Below are positions 9,065 through 17,819 of a stretch of DNA of 64,000 nt, one piece after another. A model generated the notes under the pieces. It saw only the letters and a program-made list of their open reading frames with translations. It ran no database searches and was not told the DNA's origin. The DNA lies in the NCBI RefSeq assembly GCF_004217215.1, contig NZ_SHKP01000007.1, forward strand, positions 124,001 to 188,000, read 5' to 3'. The translations under genes were made by a program, and so were the position numbers. Numbering within the stretch: position 1 is the stretch's first letter; each line of letters begins with the position of its first letter. The DNA is from Rivibacter subsaxonicus. GTDB lineage: Bacteria; Pseudomonadota; Gammaproteobacteria; Burkholderiales; Burkholderiaceae_C.

Positions 9065-9070
9065 ATTATA
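9065..9070 (-). promoter_or_regulatory. -10 element of hemA, leaderless arrangement
   Basis: On the minus strand TATAAT is separated from the GTG start of hemA by six bases (9059-9064). A transcript would begin at or next to the start codon. No clear -35 hexamer is present at 16-18 bases. Confidence 0.55.
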
Positions 9071-9177
9071 AAATTTGAGGCTGCCTCTCGGTGGTGACCG
9101 CCCCCGACGACCCCAGCCGACCCCTTTTCGGGACGCCCGGCACCGCACCGGCGCCGGCCAAACTGGCGCCCGAACCC

Positions 9178-9462
9178 ATGACTGCACTCCAGGCTTTCTT
9201 CCATGCGCTCAACCTGCTGCTGCCCGGCCTGCTGCTCGGCCTGATCGCGGCCGGACTGGCCAAGCTGCTGTGGCGCCAGGCGCTGCGCGGCGTGGCGCTG
9301 GCCCGGCTTGCGGCGTGGGGCGCCGGTGCCGCGGTGCTGGCCTCGCTGGCCGGCCTCGTGCTGGTCGGGCGCGATGGTGCGATGCTTACCTACTTGGCCA
9401 TGGTCCTGGCCTGCGCCGCGGCACTGCTGGTGGCCGGCTTTGGCGGCCGGCGTGAGGCCTGA
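9178..9462 (+). CDS. Small membrane protein, unknown
   Basis: A 94-residue protein with three predicted membrane helices (about residues 8-29, 36-56 and 63-84) separated by short basic loops. The frame is open to 9091, but the extra residues are Pro-rich and ATG 9178 begins right before the first helix. I do not recognise a family. It diverges from hemA and precedes queE, separated from it by a GC-rich repeat. Function unknown; coding is supported by the clean hydrophobic pattern and lack of a competing frame. Confidence 0.6.
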   Translation: MTALQAFFHALNLLLPGLLLGLIAAGLAKLLWRQALRGVALARLAAWGAGAAVLASLAGLVLVGRDGAMLTYLAMVLACAAALLVAGFGGRREA

Positions 9463-9476
9463 AAGTGAATCGATGA

Positions 9477-9552
9477 GCCCACTGCCCGGCCGCCCGAAAG
9501 TGGGCTCGCTCCCCCTTGGGGGGACGGACGCGCAGCGGCCTTGGGGGTACCA
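9477..9552 (+). repeat. REP-like GC-rich intergenic element upstream of queE
   Basis: It contains the inverted repeat GCCCACT (9477-9483) / AGTGGGC (9499-9505), a CCCCC-TT-GGGGGG palindrome (9511-9522) and a terminal CTTGGGGGTACC. A related element occurs on the minus strand at 57456-57520 upstream of prmA. Such C/G-run elements recur in Comamonadaceae-like genomes. The final GGGGG lies six bases before the queE ATG and may act as its ribosome binding site. Confidence 0.55.
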
Positions 9553-10188
9553 ATGAGCTACAGCGTCAAGGAAGTCTTCTACACCCTGCAGGGCGAGGGT
9601 CACCACGCGGGCCGACCCGCGGTGTTCTGCCGCTTTGCCGGCTGCAACCTGTGGAGCGGGCGTGAGGTCGATCGCGCCACCGCCGTTTGCCGCTTCTGCG
9701 ATACCGAGTTCGTCGGCACAGACGGCAGCGGCGGCGGCAAGTTCACCAGCGGCGCCGATCTGGCGGCCCACGTGGCCTCGTTCTGGCCGCTGGCCGCGCA
9801 CGCCGGCCGCTTCGTCGTGCTGACCGGCGGCGAGCCTTTGCTGCAGGTGGACCCCGAGTTGATCGACGCGCTGCACGAGCAGGGCTTCGAGATCGCGGTC
9901 GAGACCAACGGCACCATCGCGGCGCCGGCCGGGCTCGACTGGATCTGCGTCAGTCCCAAGGCCGGCGCGCCGCTGGTGCAGCGCTCGGGCGACGAGCTCA
10001 AGGTGGTGGTGCCGCAGGTTGGCATCGACCTCGCCGAGTTGGAGGGCCTGGCCTTCGCCCATCGCCGCGTGCAGCCGATGGATGGGCCCGATCGCGTCGC
10101 GACCACCGCCTACGCGGTGCAGTGGTGCCTCGATCACCCGGGCTGGCACCTGAGCGTGCAGACCCACAAGGTGATCGGCATCCGCTGA
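9553..10188 (+). CDS. queE: 7-carboxy-7-deazaguanine synthase QueE
   Basis: A 211-residue radical SAM enzyme converting 6-carboxytetrahydropterin to 7-carboxy-7-deazaguanine, the ring-contraction step of queuosine synthesis. The cluster motif is the QueE variant C-X14-C-X2-C: Cys in FAGCNLW, then VCRFCDTEF, in place of CX3CX2C. FVVLTGGEPLLQ is the SAM-binding GGEP block. ATG 9553 is preferred over the ATG four codons earlier since the family starts MSYSVKEVFYTLQGEG. It is followed by queD after 27 bases, the preceding enzyme of the pathway. Confidence 0.94.
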   Translation: MSYSVKEVFYTLQGEGHHAGRPAVFCRFAGCNLWSGREVDRATAVCRFCDTEFVGTDGSGGGKFTSGADLAAHVASFWPLAAHAGRFVVLTGGEPLLQVDPELIDALHEQGFEIAVETNGTIAAPAGLDWICVSPKAGAPLVQRSGDELKVVVPQVGIDLAELEGLAFAHRRVQPMDGPDRVATTAYAVQWCLDHPGWHLSVQTHKVIGIR

Positions 10189-10215
10189 GGACGCAGGGCC
10201 GACAATCGACGCGCG

Positions 10216-10617
10216 ATGTTCGAACTCAGCCAATCCTTCTACTTCGAGGCTGCGCACACCCTGCGCCGCAATGTCGACGACGCCACCGAGGCCGCCGGCA
10301 GCCGCCGCATCCACGGTCACACCTACCAGGCCGAGGTCACGGTCTGCGGCCAGCGCGACCCGGCCACCGGCATGGTGCTCGACCTGGCACTGCTGCGCGC
10401 CGTGGTGGCGCGCGTGCGGACCACGCTCGACCACCATTTCCTCGACGAGATCGAGGGCCTGGGCGTGCCGACGCTGGAGAACCTCTGCCTCTACATCCAC
10501 CGCTCGCTGGCGGCCGCGGTGCCCGGCGTGACGCAGGTCAGCGTGTGGCGCGAGAGCAGCGGCGACCGCTGCACCTACCGGCCGGACCGCTCCAGTACCG
10601 CCGGCGGACCGCGGTGA
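10216..10617 (+). CDS. queD: 6-carboxytetrahydropterin synthase QueD
   Basis: A 133-residue member of the 6-pyruvoyl-tetrahydropterin synthase superfamily that turns dihydroneopterin triphosphate into 6-carboxytetrahydropterin for QueE. Zinc ligands are His in YFEAAHTL and the pair in RIHGHTYQAEV; DHHFLDE and PTLENLC are conserved family blocks. A GACAAT hexamer lies nine bases before the ATG with no Shine-Dalgarno site, suggesting an own leaderless transcript. Its TGA overlaps the GTG of bioA (GTGA). Confidence 0.93.
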   Translation: MFELSQSFYFEAAHTLRRNVDDATEAAGSRRIHGHTYQAEVTVCGQRDPATGMVLDLALLRAVVARVRTTLDHHFLDEIEGLGVPTLENLCLYIHRSLAAAVPGVTQVSVWRESSGDRCTYRPDRSSTAGGPR

Positions 10618-11963
10618 GCGACGCTCTCTCGCTGGCTCAACGCAGCCGGCGCGCGAAAGATGACTTGGCCGCGCGCAGCAAGCGCGCGGTCTGGCATCCC
10701 TGCACCCAGATGCAGCGGCTCGAGGCCGAGCCGGCGTTGCCGATCGCGCGCGCCGAAGGCCCCTGGCTGTTCGACGCCGAGGGTCGCAAGTACCTCGATG
10801 CGGTGAGCTCCTGGTGGGTCAATCTCTTCGGCCACAACCACCCGGCGCTGCGCGCGGCGCTGCTCGAGCAGTTCCAGACCGTCGACCACGTGATGCTGGC
10901 CGGGCTGACGCACGAGCCGGTGGTCGAACTCTCCGAGCGTCTCGGCGCGGCAACCGGCCTCGGCCATGCCTTCTACGGCAGCGACGGCGCCTCGGCCACC
11001 GAGATCGCGCTGAAGATGAGCGCGCACAGCTGGCGCAACCTGGGCCGGCCGCAGAAATGCGAGTTCATCGGCCTGGCCGGCGGCTACCACGGCGAGACGG
11101 TCGGTGCGCTCTCGGTGACCGACATCGCGCTGTTCCGCGAGGCCTACGCACCGCTGGTAAGACTGAGCGCGGTGATGCCGTCGCCGGACGCGCGGCTGGC
11201 GGCCGACGGCGAGGACGCACGCGCCGTGGCCCTGCGCTGCGCTGCTGCGCTCGAGGCGCATCTCGAACAGCACCACGAGCGCATCGCTGCCTTCATCGTC
11301 GAGCCGCTGATCCAGTGCGCGACCGGCTTTGCCTTTCACGACGCCGAGTACCTGCGGCGCGCACGCGAACTCTGCGATCGCTACCAGGTGCACCTGATCT
11401 GCGACGAGATCGCGGTCGGTTTCGGCCGCACCGGCACGCTGTTCGCGCACCAGCAGGCGGGCATCCGGCCCGACTTCATCTGCCTGTCCAAGGGCCTGAC
11501 CGGCGGCACGCTGCCCTTGTCGGTGGTGCTGACGACCGACGCGGTCTACCAGAGCTTCTACGACGAGCGCGCCTCGCGCGGTTTTCTGCATTCGCATTCC
11601 TACACCGGCAACCCGCTGGCCTGCCGCATGGCGCTGACGGTGCTCGAGCTGTTCGAGCAGCAGGACGTGCTGGCCCGAAACCGCGTTGCCGGCGACCGGC
11701 TCGAGGCGCTGCTGCGTCCGCTGCGCGAGCACCGCGCGGTGCGCCACCCACGCCGGCGCGGCATGATCTGGGCCTTCGACATCGCCGGCGCGCCGCCCGG
11801 TTTCTCGGGTACCTACCACCTGGCCGCGCGTGAGCGCGGGCTGTTGCTGCGGCCGATAGCCGACACGCTGTACCTCATGCCGCCCTACGTGCTGGACGAC
11901 ACCGAGTTGCAGCATCTGGCGGACGGCTCGCTGGCGGCGCTCGACGCGGTGCTCGGGAGATGA
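10614..11963 (+). CDS. bioA: Adenosylmethionine-8-amino-7-oxononanoate transaminase
   Basis: A 449-residue class III aminotransferase using SAM as amino donor to make 7,8-diaminopelargonate in biotin synthesis. WHPCTQM near the N-terminus and SSWWVNLFGHNHP are BioA signatures. CDEIAVGFGRTGTLFAH holds the PLP-contacting Asp, and LSKGLTGGTLPLSV carries the Schiff-base Lys. I start it at GTG 10614, which overlaps the queD stop and precedes MSDALSLAQRSRR. It is followed by bioD with an ATGA overlap. The order bioA-bioD-bioF has no bioB or bioC in the window. Confidence 0.95.
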   Translation: MSDALSLAQRSRRAKDDLAARSKRAVWHPCTQMQRLEAEPALPIARAEGPWLFDAEGRKYLDAVSSWWVNLFGHNHPALRAALLEQFQTVDHVMLAGLTHEPVVELSERLGAATGLGHAFYGSDGASATEIALKMSAHSWRNLGRPQKCEFIGLAGGYHGETVGALSVTDIALFREAYAPLVRLSAVMPSPDARLAADGEDARAVALRCAAALEAHLEQHHERIAAFIVEPLIQCATGFAFHDAEYLRRARELCDRYQVHLICDEIAVGFGRTGTLFAHQQAGIRPDFICLSKGLTGGTLPLSVVLTTDAVYQSFYDERASRGFLHSHSYTGNPLACRMALTVLELFEQQDVLARNRVAGDRLEALLRPLREHRAVRHPRRRGMIWAFDIAGAPPGFSGTYHLAARERGLLLRPIADTLYLMPPYVLDDTELQHLADGSLAALDAVLGR

Positions 11964-12631
11964 GGCAGGCCTTCTTCATCACCGGCACCGACACTGGCGT
12001 CGGCAAGTCGCGCGCCAGCGCTGCGCTGTTGCACGCGCTGGCACGCAGCGGCCTGCGCGCGGTCGGCATGAAGCCGGTCGCCGCCGGCGCCGCGCCCGAT
12101 GTCGACGGCGTTCTGCAGAACGAGGACGCGCTTGCGCTGCGCGCGGCGAGCAATGTGCGCGTGCCGCCCGAACTCGACAACCCGGTCTGCCTGGTCGACG
12201 CCACCTCGCCGCATATCGCGGCGCGCAATGCCGGCGTGCGGATCGACATCGAACCGATTGCCGCGCGCTTCAAGGAACTGCAAACGCTCGCCGACGCGGT
12301 GGTGGTCGAGGGCGCCGGCGGCTTCCTGGTGCCGCTGAATGAATCGCAGACCGGCGCCGACCTTGCCGTCGCCTTGCAGCTACCGGTCATCCTGGTCGTC
12401 GGCCTGCGCCTCGGTTGCCTCAACCACGCGCTGCTGACGCGCGATGCGATTGCCGCTCGCGGCCTGGCGCTGGCCGGCTGGATCTGCAACCGGCTCGATC
12501 CGGCGATGCCCGAACAGGCCGCCAACCTCGACTATCTGCAAGCGCAACTCGGCGCGCCGCTGCTGGGCGACTGGGCCTTCGATCCGCAGGCGCGGCCCGC
12601 GGACCTGAAGATCGAACTGCCAAGGGTCTAG
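11960..12631 (+). CDS. bioD: Dethiobiotin synthetase
   Basis: A 223-residue P-loop ATPase that carboxylates 7,8-diaminopelargonate and closes the ureido ring of dethiobiotin. The N-terminal FFITGTDTGVGKSRASAAL is the P-loop; GMKPVAAG and VVEGAGGFLVPL are the substrate and Mg/ATP blocks. It overlaps bioA by ATGA and ends three bases before bioF, so the three genes form one coupled unit. The length is normal for BioD. Confidence 0.95.
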   Translation: MRQAFFITGTDTGVGKSRASAALLHALARSGLRAVGMKPVAAGAAPDVDGVLQNEDALALRAASNVRVPPELDNPVCLVDATSPHIAARNAGVRIDIEPIAARFKELQTLADAVVVEGAGGFLVPLNESQTGADLAVALQLPVILVVGLRLGCLNHALLTRDAIAARGLALAGWICNRLDPAMPEQAANLDYLQAQLGAPLLGDWAFDPQARPADLKIELPRV

Positions 12632-12634
12632 GCG

Positions 12635-13810
12635 ATGCCCGATCCGATCGAAGACTTCGAGACCGCGCTCGGCGAACTCGACGCGCGGCAACTGCTGCGT
12701 CGTCGCCGCGCTGTCATGCCAATCGATGGCGCGCGCGTGATGGTCGATGGCGTCGAGCGCCTGGCCTTCTGCAGCAACGACTACCTCGGCCTTGCGCAGC
12801 ATCCGGCGCTGATCGAGGCCGCGCGCGAGGCGGCGCTGCGCTACGGCGTCGGCGCCGGCGCCTCGCCGCTGGTCAGCGGTCACAGCCCTGAGCACGAGTC
12901 GCTCGAAGCCGAACTCGCGGCCTTCGTCGGCCTGCCGCGCGCGCTCTACTTCTACGCCGGCTACGCCGCCAACAGCGGCTGCATTCCGGCGCTGGTGGGC
13001 AAGGGCGACGCGCTGATCGCCGACGCGCTGAACCACGCCTGCCTGATCGACGGCGCGCGACTCTCGGGGGCCGAGCGCCACGTCTACCCGCACAACGACC
13101 TGGCCGCGCTCGAGCGGGCTTTGGTCGAGACCCGAGGTGCGCGCCGCCGGCTGGTGGTCGCCGATGCCGTGTTCAGCATGGACGGCGATCTCGCGCCGCT
13201 GCCCGAGATGCTCGCGCTCTGCGAACGGCACGACGCGCTGCTGATGGTCGACGACGCGCATGGCTTTGGCGTGCTGGGCGAGGGCGGTCGCGGCACGCTC
13301 TCGCACTTCGGGCTGCACGCGGGCGCCATGCCGTCGCGGCTGATCTACATGGCCACGCTCGGCAAGGCGGCCGGGGTCTCGGGCGCCTTCGTTGCCGGCG
13401 CCGGGCCGGTGATCGAATGGCTGCTGCAGAAGGCGCGCACCTACATGTTCGCCACCGCTGCACCGGCGATGGGGGCGGCGGCGCTGCGCGCCAGCCTGCG
13501 CGTGATCGAGGCCGATGACTGGCGGCGTGAGCGTTTGAGCGCGCTGCACGCGCAACTGGCCGCGGGCTTGGCCACGCTGCCGTGGCCGGCGCCGACAACG
13601 CCGAGCGCGATCCAGCCGCTGATGCTGGGCGACAACGCGAGCGCGCTGGCGGTGATGGCCGCGCTCGACGAGCGCGGCCTCTGGGTGCCGGCGATCCGGC
13701 CGCCGACCGTGCCGGCCGGCACCGCGCGGCTGCGCATCACGCTGTCGGCGGCGCACGAGGCGGGCGATGTGGAGCGGCTGCTGGCCGCGCTGAGGGCCGT
13801 CGCCGGCTGA
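12635..13810 (+). CDS. bioF: 8-amino-7-oxononanoate synthase
   Basis: A 391-residue PLP enzyme condensing pimeloyl-ACP with alanine, the first committed ring-forming step of biotin synthesis. [48 protein letters not shown] and the Lys of [14 protein letters not shown] are the alpha-oxoamine synthase signatures. ATG 12635 follows the bioD stop by three bases. It is the third step encoded in the unit (BioF acts before BioA, then BioD), so gene order does not follow pathway order. It converges with the methyltransferase gene at 13820. Confidence 0.95.
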   Translation: MPDPIEDFETALGELDARQLLRRRRAVMPIDGARVMVDGVERLAFCSNDYLGLAQHPALIEAAREAALRYGVGAGASPLVSGHSPEHESLEAELAAFVGLPRALYFYAGYAANSGCIPALVGKGDALIADALNHACLIDGARLSGAERHVYPHNDLAALERALVETRGARRRLVVADAVFSMDGDLAPLPEMLALCERHDALLMVDDAHGFGVLGEGGRGTLSHFGLHAGAMPSRLIYMATLGKAAGVSGAFVAGAGPVIEWLLQKARTYMFATAAPAMGAAALRASLRVIEADDWRRERLSALHAQLAAGLATLPWPAPTTPSAIQPLMLGDNASALAVMAALDERGLWVPAIRPPTVPAGTARLRITLSAAHEAGDVERLLAALRAVAG

Positions 13811-13819
13811 GTCGCGGGC

Positions 13820-15118
13820 TCAGGCCGGCGATGCGAGCTCGCCGGCGGCGTCGGTCGCCAGCAGGGTCTCGAGGCACTGCTCCTGCACCCCGTAGAAGCG
13901 CTTGATCTCCTGCACCTGCGCCTGCAGATCCGCGCGTCGCTCGGCCGTCGCGCCGCGCTTGAGTGCCAGGATCATCTTGTTCTTACTGGTGTGCTCGAGC
14001 GAGGTGAACTCGAAGACCTGGGTCTCGTAGCCCTCGGCCTCGAGCAACAGCGCGCGCAGGCCGTCGGTCAGCATCTCAGCCTCCTGGCCGAGGTGGATGC
14101 CGTGGCGCAGCAGCGGCAGCAGCAGCAGCGGGCTGCGCATCTGCGGCCGCAGTTGCTTGTGGCAGCAGGGCGAGCACATGATGATGCTGGCGCCCGAGCG
14201 GATGCCCATGTGGATCGCGTAGTCGGTCGCCACGTCGCAGGCGTGCAGCGCGATCATGATGTCGACGCCGTGCTGCGCGTAGTCGCGCACGTCGCCGTGC
14301 TCGAAGCGCAGTCCCTCGAGCCCGAGCTTGGCGGCGGCCTCGTTGCCGAGCTTGACCATGTCGTCCTTGAGGTCGACACCCGTCACCTGCAGCTGGCGGC
14401 CGAGCGTCGCGCCCAGGTAGTCGTGCACGGCGAAGGTGAGATAGCCCTTGCCGGCGCCGAAGTCGAGCACCCGCAGCGGCGCATCGGCCGGCAGCGCGGC
14501 GCTGTCGACGGCATGCGCCAGCACCTCGACGAACTTGTTGATCTGCTTCCACTTGCGCGCCATCGCCGGCACCAGCCGCTGCTGGGCATCGGTGACGCCG
14601 AGCTCGACCAGGAAGGGCTTGCCGATCGCGACGAAGCGGTGCTTCTGGCGGTCGAGTTCGGTCAGTGCAGCCGGCGCGGCCGCGGCTGCGGGGCCGCGCC
14701 GGGCGCCATCGGCCGGCGGCGGCAGACGGCCCCGCTGCAGGCGGGCCCGGTGTTTGCGGTTGACCACGTACTGGATGTCCTCGGTCGACGTCTGCAGATG
14801 CGCGTGGTCGAAGCCACCGGCGAGCAACTCGGCCAGCAGCGCCAGTGCGGGCGCCTGCGGCAGGTTCTTCGTGATGTCGCGAGTCTTGTAGCGGTAAAGC
14901 AGGCTCAGGTGAAGTTCACCGCGCAGCGTCACGGCGCGGATCAGCAGCTTCTGCAGATCCGGTTCCGGCCCGCGGTACTGGCCCAGTTGCAAGCGGTGCA
15001 ACGCCCGGCCGTCGATCGCCGCGCGCACGGCATCGACGAACTGCGCCCGCACCGGCGCGTTGGCGTCGGCGGCCTCGGGCGCGGCGCTCGCGGGCTGTGG
15101 TGGCGTCGGAACATTCAC
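13820..15118 (-). CDS. SAM-dependent methyltransferase, Methyltransf_32-like
   Basis: A 432-residue protein. The C-terminal half (about residues 200-400) is a Rossmann methyltransferase with motif I VLDFGAGKGYLTFAV and a downstream MCSPCCHKQLR, the paired-cysteine block typical of the Methyltransf_32 family. The N-terminal half is a separate domain found with this family (LHLSLLYRYKTRDITKN). The start is GTG 15118. A CAAAAT hexamer lies six bases upstream of it, matching the leaderless pattern of this window. The substrate is not known to me; an RNA substrate is plausible. It diverges from dapF. Confidence 0.78.
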   Translation of the reverse strand: MNVPTPPQPASAAPEAADANAPVRAQFVDAVRAAIDGRALHRLQLGQYRGPEPDLQKLLIRAVTLRGELHLSLLYRYKTRDITKNLPQAPALALLAELLAGGFDHAHLQTSTEDIQYVVNRKHRARLQRGRLPPPADGARRGPAAAAAPAALTELDRQKHRFVAIGKPFLVELGVTDAQQRLVPAMARKWKQINKFVEVLAHAVDSAALPADAPLRVLDFGAGKGYLTFAVHDYLGATLGRQLQVTGVDLKDDMVKLGNEAAAKLGLEGLRFEHGDVRDYAQHGVDIMIALHACDVATDYAIHMGIRSGASIIMCSPCCHKQLRPQMRSPLLLLPLLRHGIHLGQEAEMLTDGLRALLLEAEGYETQVFEFTSLEHTSKNKMILALKRGATAERRADLQAQVQEIKRFYGVQEQCLETLLATDAAGELASPA

Positions 15119-15124
15119 GCCCCG

Positions 15125-15179
15125 ATTTTGCGGCCTTGGCGCGGGTCGCCGCTGGCGGCCACGGAGCGCGCCCGATAAT
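15125..15179. promoter_or_regulatory. Divergent -10 elements of the methyltransferase gene and dapF
   Basis: Minus strand CAAAAT (15130-15125) ends six bases before GTG 15118; plus strand GATAATC begins at 15174 and ends eight bases before ATG 15188. The 69-base gap therefore seems to hold two back-to-back promoters, both placed for leaderless mRNAs. Confidence 0.45.
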
Positions 15180-15187
15180 CGATGACC

Positions 15188-16087
15188 ATGAGGCTTCGCT
15201 TCACCAAGATGCAGGGCGCCGGCAACGACTTCGTCGTGCTCGACGCGACGCGTGCGCCGCTCGATCTGAGCCCGGCGCAGTACCGCTTCCTGGCCGATCG
15301 GCGCTTCGGCGTCGGCGCCGACCAGATCCTGATCGTCGGCCCGGCGCCCACACCCGATGTCGATTTCGGCTACCGCATCGTCAACGCCGACGGCGGCGAG
15401 GTCGAGCATTGCGGCAATGGCGCGCGCTGCTTCGTGCGCTACGTGCAGGACGCGGGGTTGACGACGAAGAACGTGGTGCGGGTCGCGGTGGCGGGTGGCG
15501 TGCTCGAACTGCGCGCGCTGGACGACGGCCGCGTCACGGTCGACATGGGCGCCCCGATCATCGAGCCGGCGCAGGTGCCGTTCGACGCCAGCGGGTTGCG
15601 GGCCCGTGAGCTGAATGGCGGCGCGCTGTGGACCATCGACGTCGCGGATTCTGCAAATGAGCGTCCGGTCGAGCTCGCGGTGGTGTCGATGGGCAATCCG
15701 CACGCCGTGATGAACATCGCCCAGTTCGACACGCAGGACGTCGATGCTGCGCCGGTGGCCGAGCTCGGCCCGAAGGTCGAGGCGCATCCGCGCTTTCCGC
15801 GTCGCGTCAACGCGGGCTTCATGCAGATCGTGTCGCCGGCCGAGATCCGCCTGCGCGTCTACGAGCGCGGCGTCGGCGAAACGCTGGCCTGCGGCACCGG
15901 TGCCTGTGCCGCGGTCGTGGCCGGCGTGCGACTGGGCTGGCTGCGGGCCGGTGCCCAGATCGGCGTGCACACGCGCGGCGGCCTGCTGACGATCGAGTGG
16001 GGCGGCGGCGCGAGCGATCCCGTGCTGATGACCGGTCCCGCCACGCGCGTTTTTGAAGGCGAGATCGAGCTTCCGGCCACGATCTGA
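15188..16087 (+). CDS. dapF: Diaminopimelate epimerase
   Basis: A 299-residue racemase interconverting LL- and meso-diaminopimelate for lysine and peptidoglycan. The two catalytic cysteines sit in [11 protein letters not shown] and [22 protein letters not shown] and [10 protein letters not shown] are conserved. An ATG at 15182 is also in frame (MTMRLRF); I prefer 15188 because GATAAT lies eight bases before it, the spacing seen for other genes here. First gene of the dapF-DUF484-xerC group conserved in proteobacteria. Confidence 0.95.
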   Translation: MRLRFTKMQGAGNDFVVLDATRAPLDLSPAQYRFLADRRFGVGADQILIVGPAPTPDVDFGYRIVNADGGEVEHCGNGARCFVRYVQDAGLTTKNVVRVAVAGGVLELRALDDGRVTVDMGAPIIEPAQVPFDASGLRARELNGGALWTIDVADSANERPVELAVVSMGNPHAVMNIAQFDTQDVDAAPVAELGPKVEAHPRFPRRVNAGFMQIVSPAEIRLRVYERGVGETLACGTGACAAVVAGVRLGWLRAGAQIGVHTRGGLLTIEWGGGASDPVLMTGPATRVFEGEIELPATI

Positions 16088-16116
16088 GTACAACGATTCA
16101 CGACCAAGGGAGAGTC

Positions 16117-16800
16117 ATGGGCATCGAAGGCATCACCGAAGACGACATCGCCAACTTCCTGCTTCACACGCCGGGCTTCTTCGAGCGCCATGCCGAGGTG
16201 CTGCACCAGATCCAGCTGACCAGCCCGCACGGCAACCGCGCTGTCTCGCTGCAGGAGCGGCAGATGGAGATGCTGCGCGAGAAGCATCGCGGTCTCGAGG
16301 CCAAGATCGTCGAGATGATCCGCCACGGCCAGGAGAACATGGCGATCGCCGACCGGCTGCATCGCTGGATCCGCGCCATCATGCTCACGGGCAATGCCGG
16401 CGAACTGCCCGGCGTGCTGGTCGCCGAACTGAAGCACCAGTTCATGATTCCGCAGGGCGCGATCCGCGTCTGGGGAGCGGCCGACGCCTTCGACGCGCTG
16501 CCCTTCGCCAAGCCGGTCAGCGAGGACCTGAAGAGCTTTGCCACCAGCTTGGCGCTGCCCTACTGCGGCATCAACTCGGGCTTCGAGGCGGCCGGCTGGC
16601 TCGACGACGCCAAGACGGTGCAATCGATCGCGCTGGTGCCGCTGCGCGACGGCGCGGGCGGCAACCACGGCACCTTCGGCCTGCTGGTACTCGGCTCGCC
16701 TGACCCGACCCGCTACAGCGCCGACATGGGCACCGAGTTCCTGCAGCGCATCGGCGAGATCGCCAGCGCCGGCCTGCACCGGATCCTTCCGATCGCGTGA
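16117..16800 (+). CDS. DUF484 family protein (YigA-like)
   Basis: A 227-residue DUF484 protein. The N-terminal helix block EDDIANFLLHTPGFFERHAEVL and VSLQERQMEMLREKHRGLEAKI (coiled coil, residues 45-75) are typical; the rest resembles a GAF-like sensor fold. A good AAGGGAGAG site precedes ATG 16117. It ends in TGATG shared with xerC. The gene is regularly found between dapF and xerC, but its molecular role is not established. Cytoplasmic. Confidence 0.88.
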   Translation: MGIEGITEDDIANFLLHTPGFFERHAEVLHQIQLTSPHGNRAVSLQERQMEMLREKHRGLEAKIVEMIRHGQENMAIADRLHRWIRAIMLTGNAGELPGVLVAELKHQFMIPQGAIRVWGAADAFDALPFAKPVSEDLKSFATSLALPYCGINSGFEAAGWLDDAKTVQSIALVPLRDGAGGNHGTFGLLVLGSPDPTRYSADMGTEFLQRIGEIASAGLHRILPIA

Positions 16801-17792
16801 TGAGTGCAGTGGCCGTCGGCGAGGCGTCCAACCCGACGGCGGCGCTGCCGCTGCCGCAGGCCATCGAACGGCATCTCACGCATCTGCGCGTCGAGCGCCG
16901 GCTGGCCGAGACCTCGCTCAAGGCCTACCGCGATGCGTTCGTCCGGCTGGCCGCGGCGATGGAGCGCGACGCGATCGCGCTCGACGCAGTGCAGCCGCAC
17001 CACGCGCGGCGCTGGATGGCGCAGCTGCATGCCGGCGGCCTCGGCCCGCACAGCCTCGCGCAGCTGCTCTCGGCCTGGCGCGGGCTCTACCGCTGGCTCG
17101 GCCAGCAGGGCGTGGTCAGCCTCAATCCGGTCGACGGCCTGCGTGCGCCGCGCGCGCCACGGCCCTTGCCGAAAGCACTGAGCGTGGACCAGGCGATGGC
17201 GTTGGCCGATCACCACGCCGATCCCGCGCCGACGCGCGGCGATCCCGAGCTGGCGGTGCGGCTCGAGCTGCGCGATCGCTGCATCGTAGAGCTCCTCTAC
17301 GGCTGCGGCCTGCGGGTCTCGGAGCTGTCGGGTCTGGACCTGATCGCCGGCACCGCGGCCCGCGGCTGGATCGACGCCCAGGCCGGCGAGGCGCAGGTGC
17401 TCGGCAAGGGCAGCAAGCGGCGCGGGGTGCCGGTCGGCACGGCCGCGCTGGCGGCGCTCGCGGCCTGGTTGCCGGCGCGTGCCGCGCTCGCGGCGGCCGA
17501 CGAGCCCGCGCTGTTCGTCACCCGTGGTGGCACCCGGCTCACGCCCTCGCAGATCCGCTCGCGGCTCAAGGACCGCGCCATCGCCGCCGGCCTGCCGACC
17601 CACGTGCATCCGCACATGCTGCGCCACAGCTTTGCCTCGCACCTGCTGCAGTCCAGCAGCGACCTGCGCGCGGTGCAGGAACTGCTGGGACACGCCAACA
17701 TCACGACCACGCAGATCTACACCAAGCTCGACTTCCAGCACCTGGCCAAGACCTACGACGCGGCGCATCCGAGGGCGAAGCGGCGCGGCTGA
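16800..17792 (+). CDS. xerC: Tyrosine recombinase XerC
   Basis: A 330-residue integrase-family recombinase that with XerD resolves chromosome dimers at dif. The N-terminal SAM-like DNA-binding domain covers residues 15-105. In the catalytic domain the Arg is in LYGCGLRVSELSGL, the HxxR motif in HPHMLRHSFASHLL, a further His in LLGHANITTTQIY, and Tyr in QIYTKLDF. The position after dapF-DUF484 is diagnostic for XerC as opposed to XerD. GTG 16797 directly before the ATG could also be used. Confidence 0.94.
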   Translation: MSAVAVGEASNPTAALPLPQAIERHLTHLRVERRLAETSLKAYRDAFVRLAAAMERDAIALDAVQPHHARRWMAQLHAGGLGPHSLAQLLSAWRGLYRWLGQQGVVSLNPVDGLRAPRAPRPLPKALSVDQAMALADHHADPAPTRGDPELAVRLELRDRCIVELLYGCGLRVSELSGLDLIAGTAARGWIDAQAGEAQVLGKGSKRRGVPVGTAALAALAAWLPARAALAAADEPALFVTRGGTRLTPSQIRSRLKDRAIAAGLPTHVHPHMLRHSFASHLLQSSSDLRAVQELLGHANITTTQIYTKLDFQHLAKTYDAAHPRAKRRG

Positions 17793-17819
17793 GCGTGGCG
17801 CGGCGCCACAATCGCCGCC

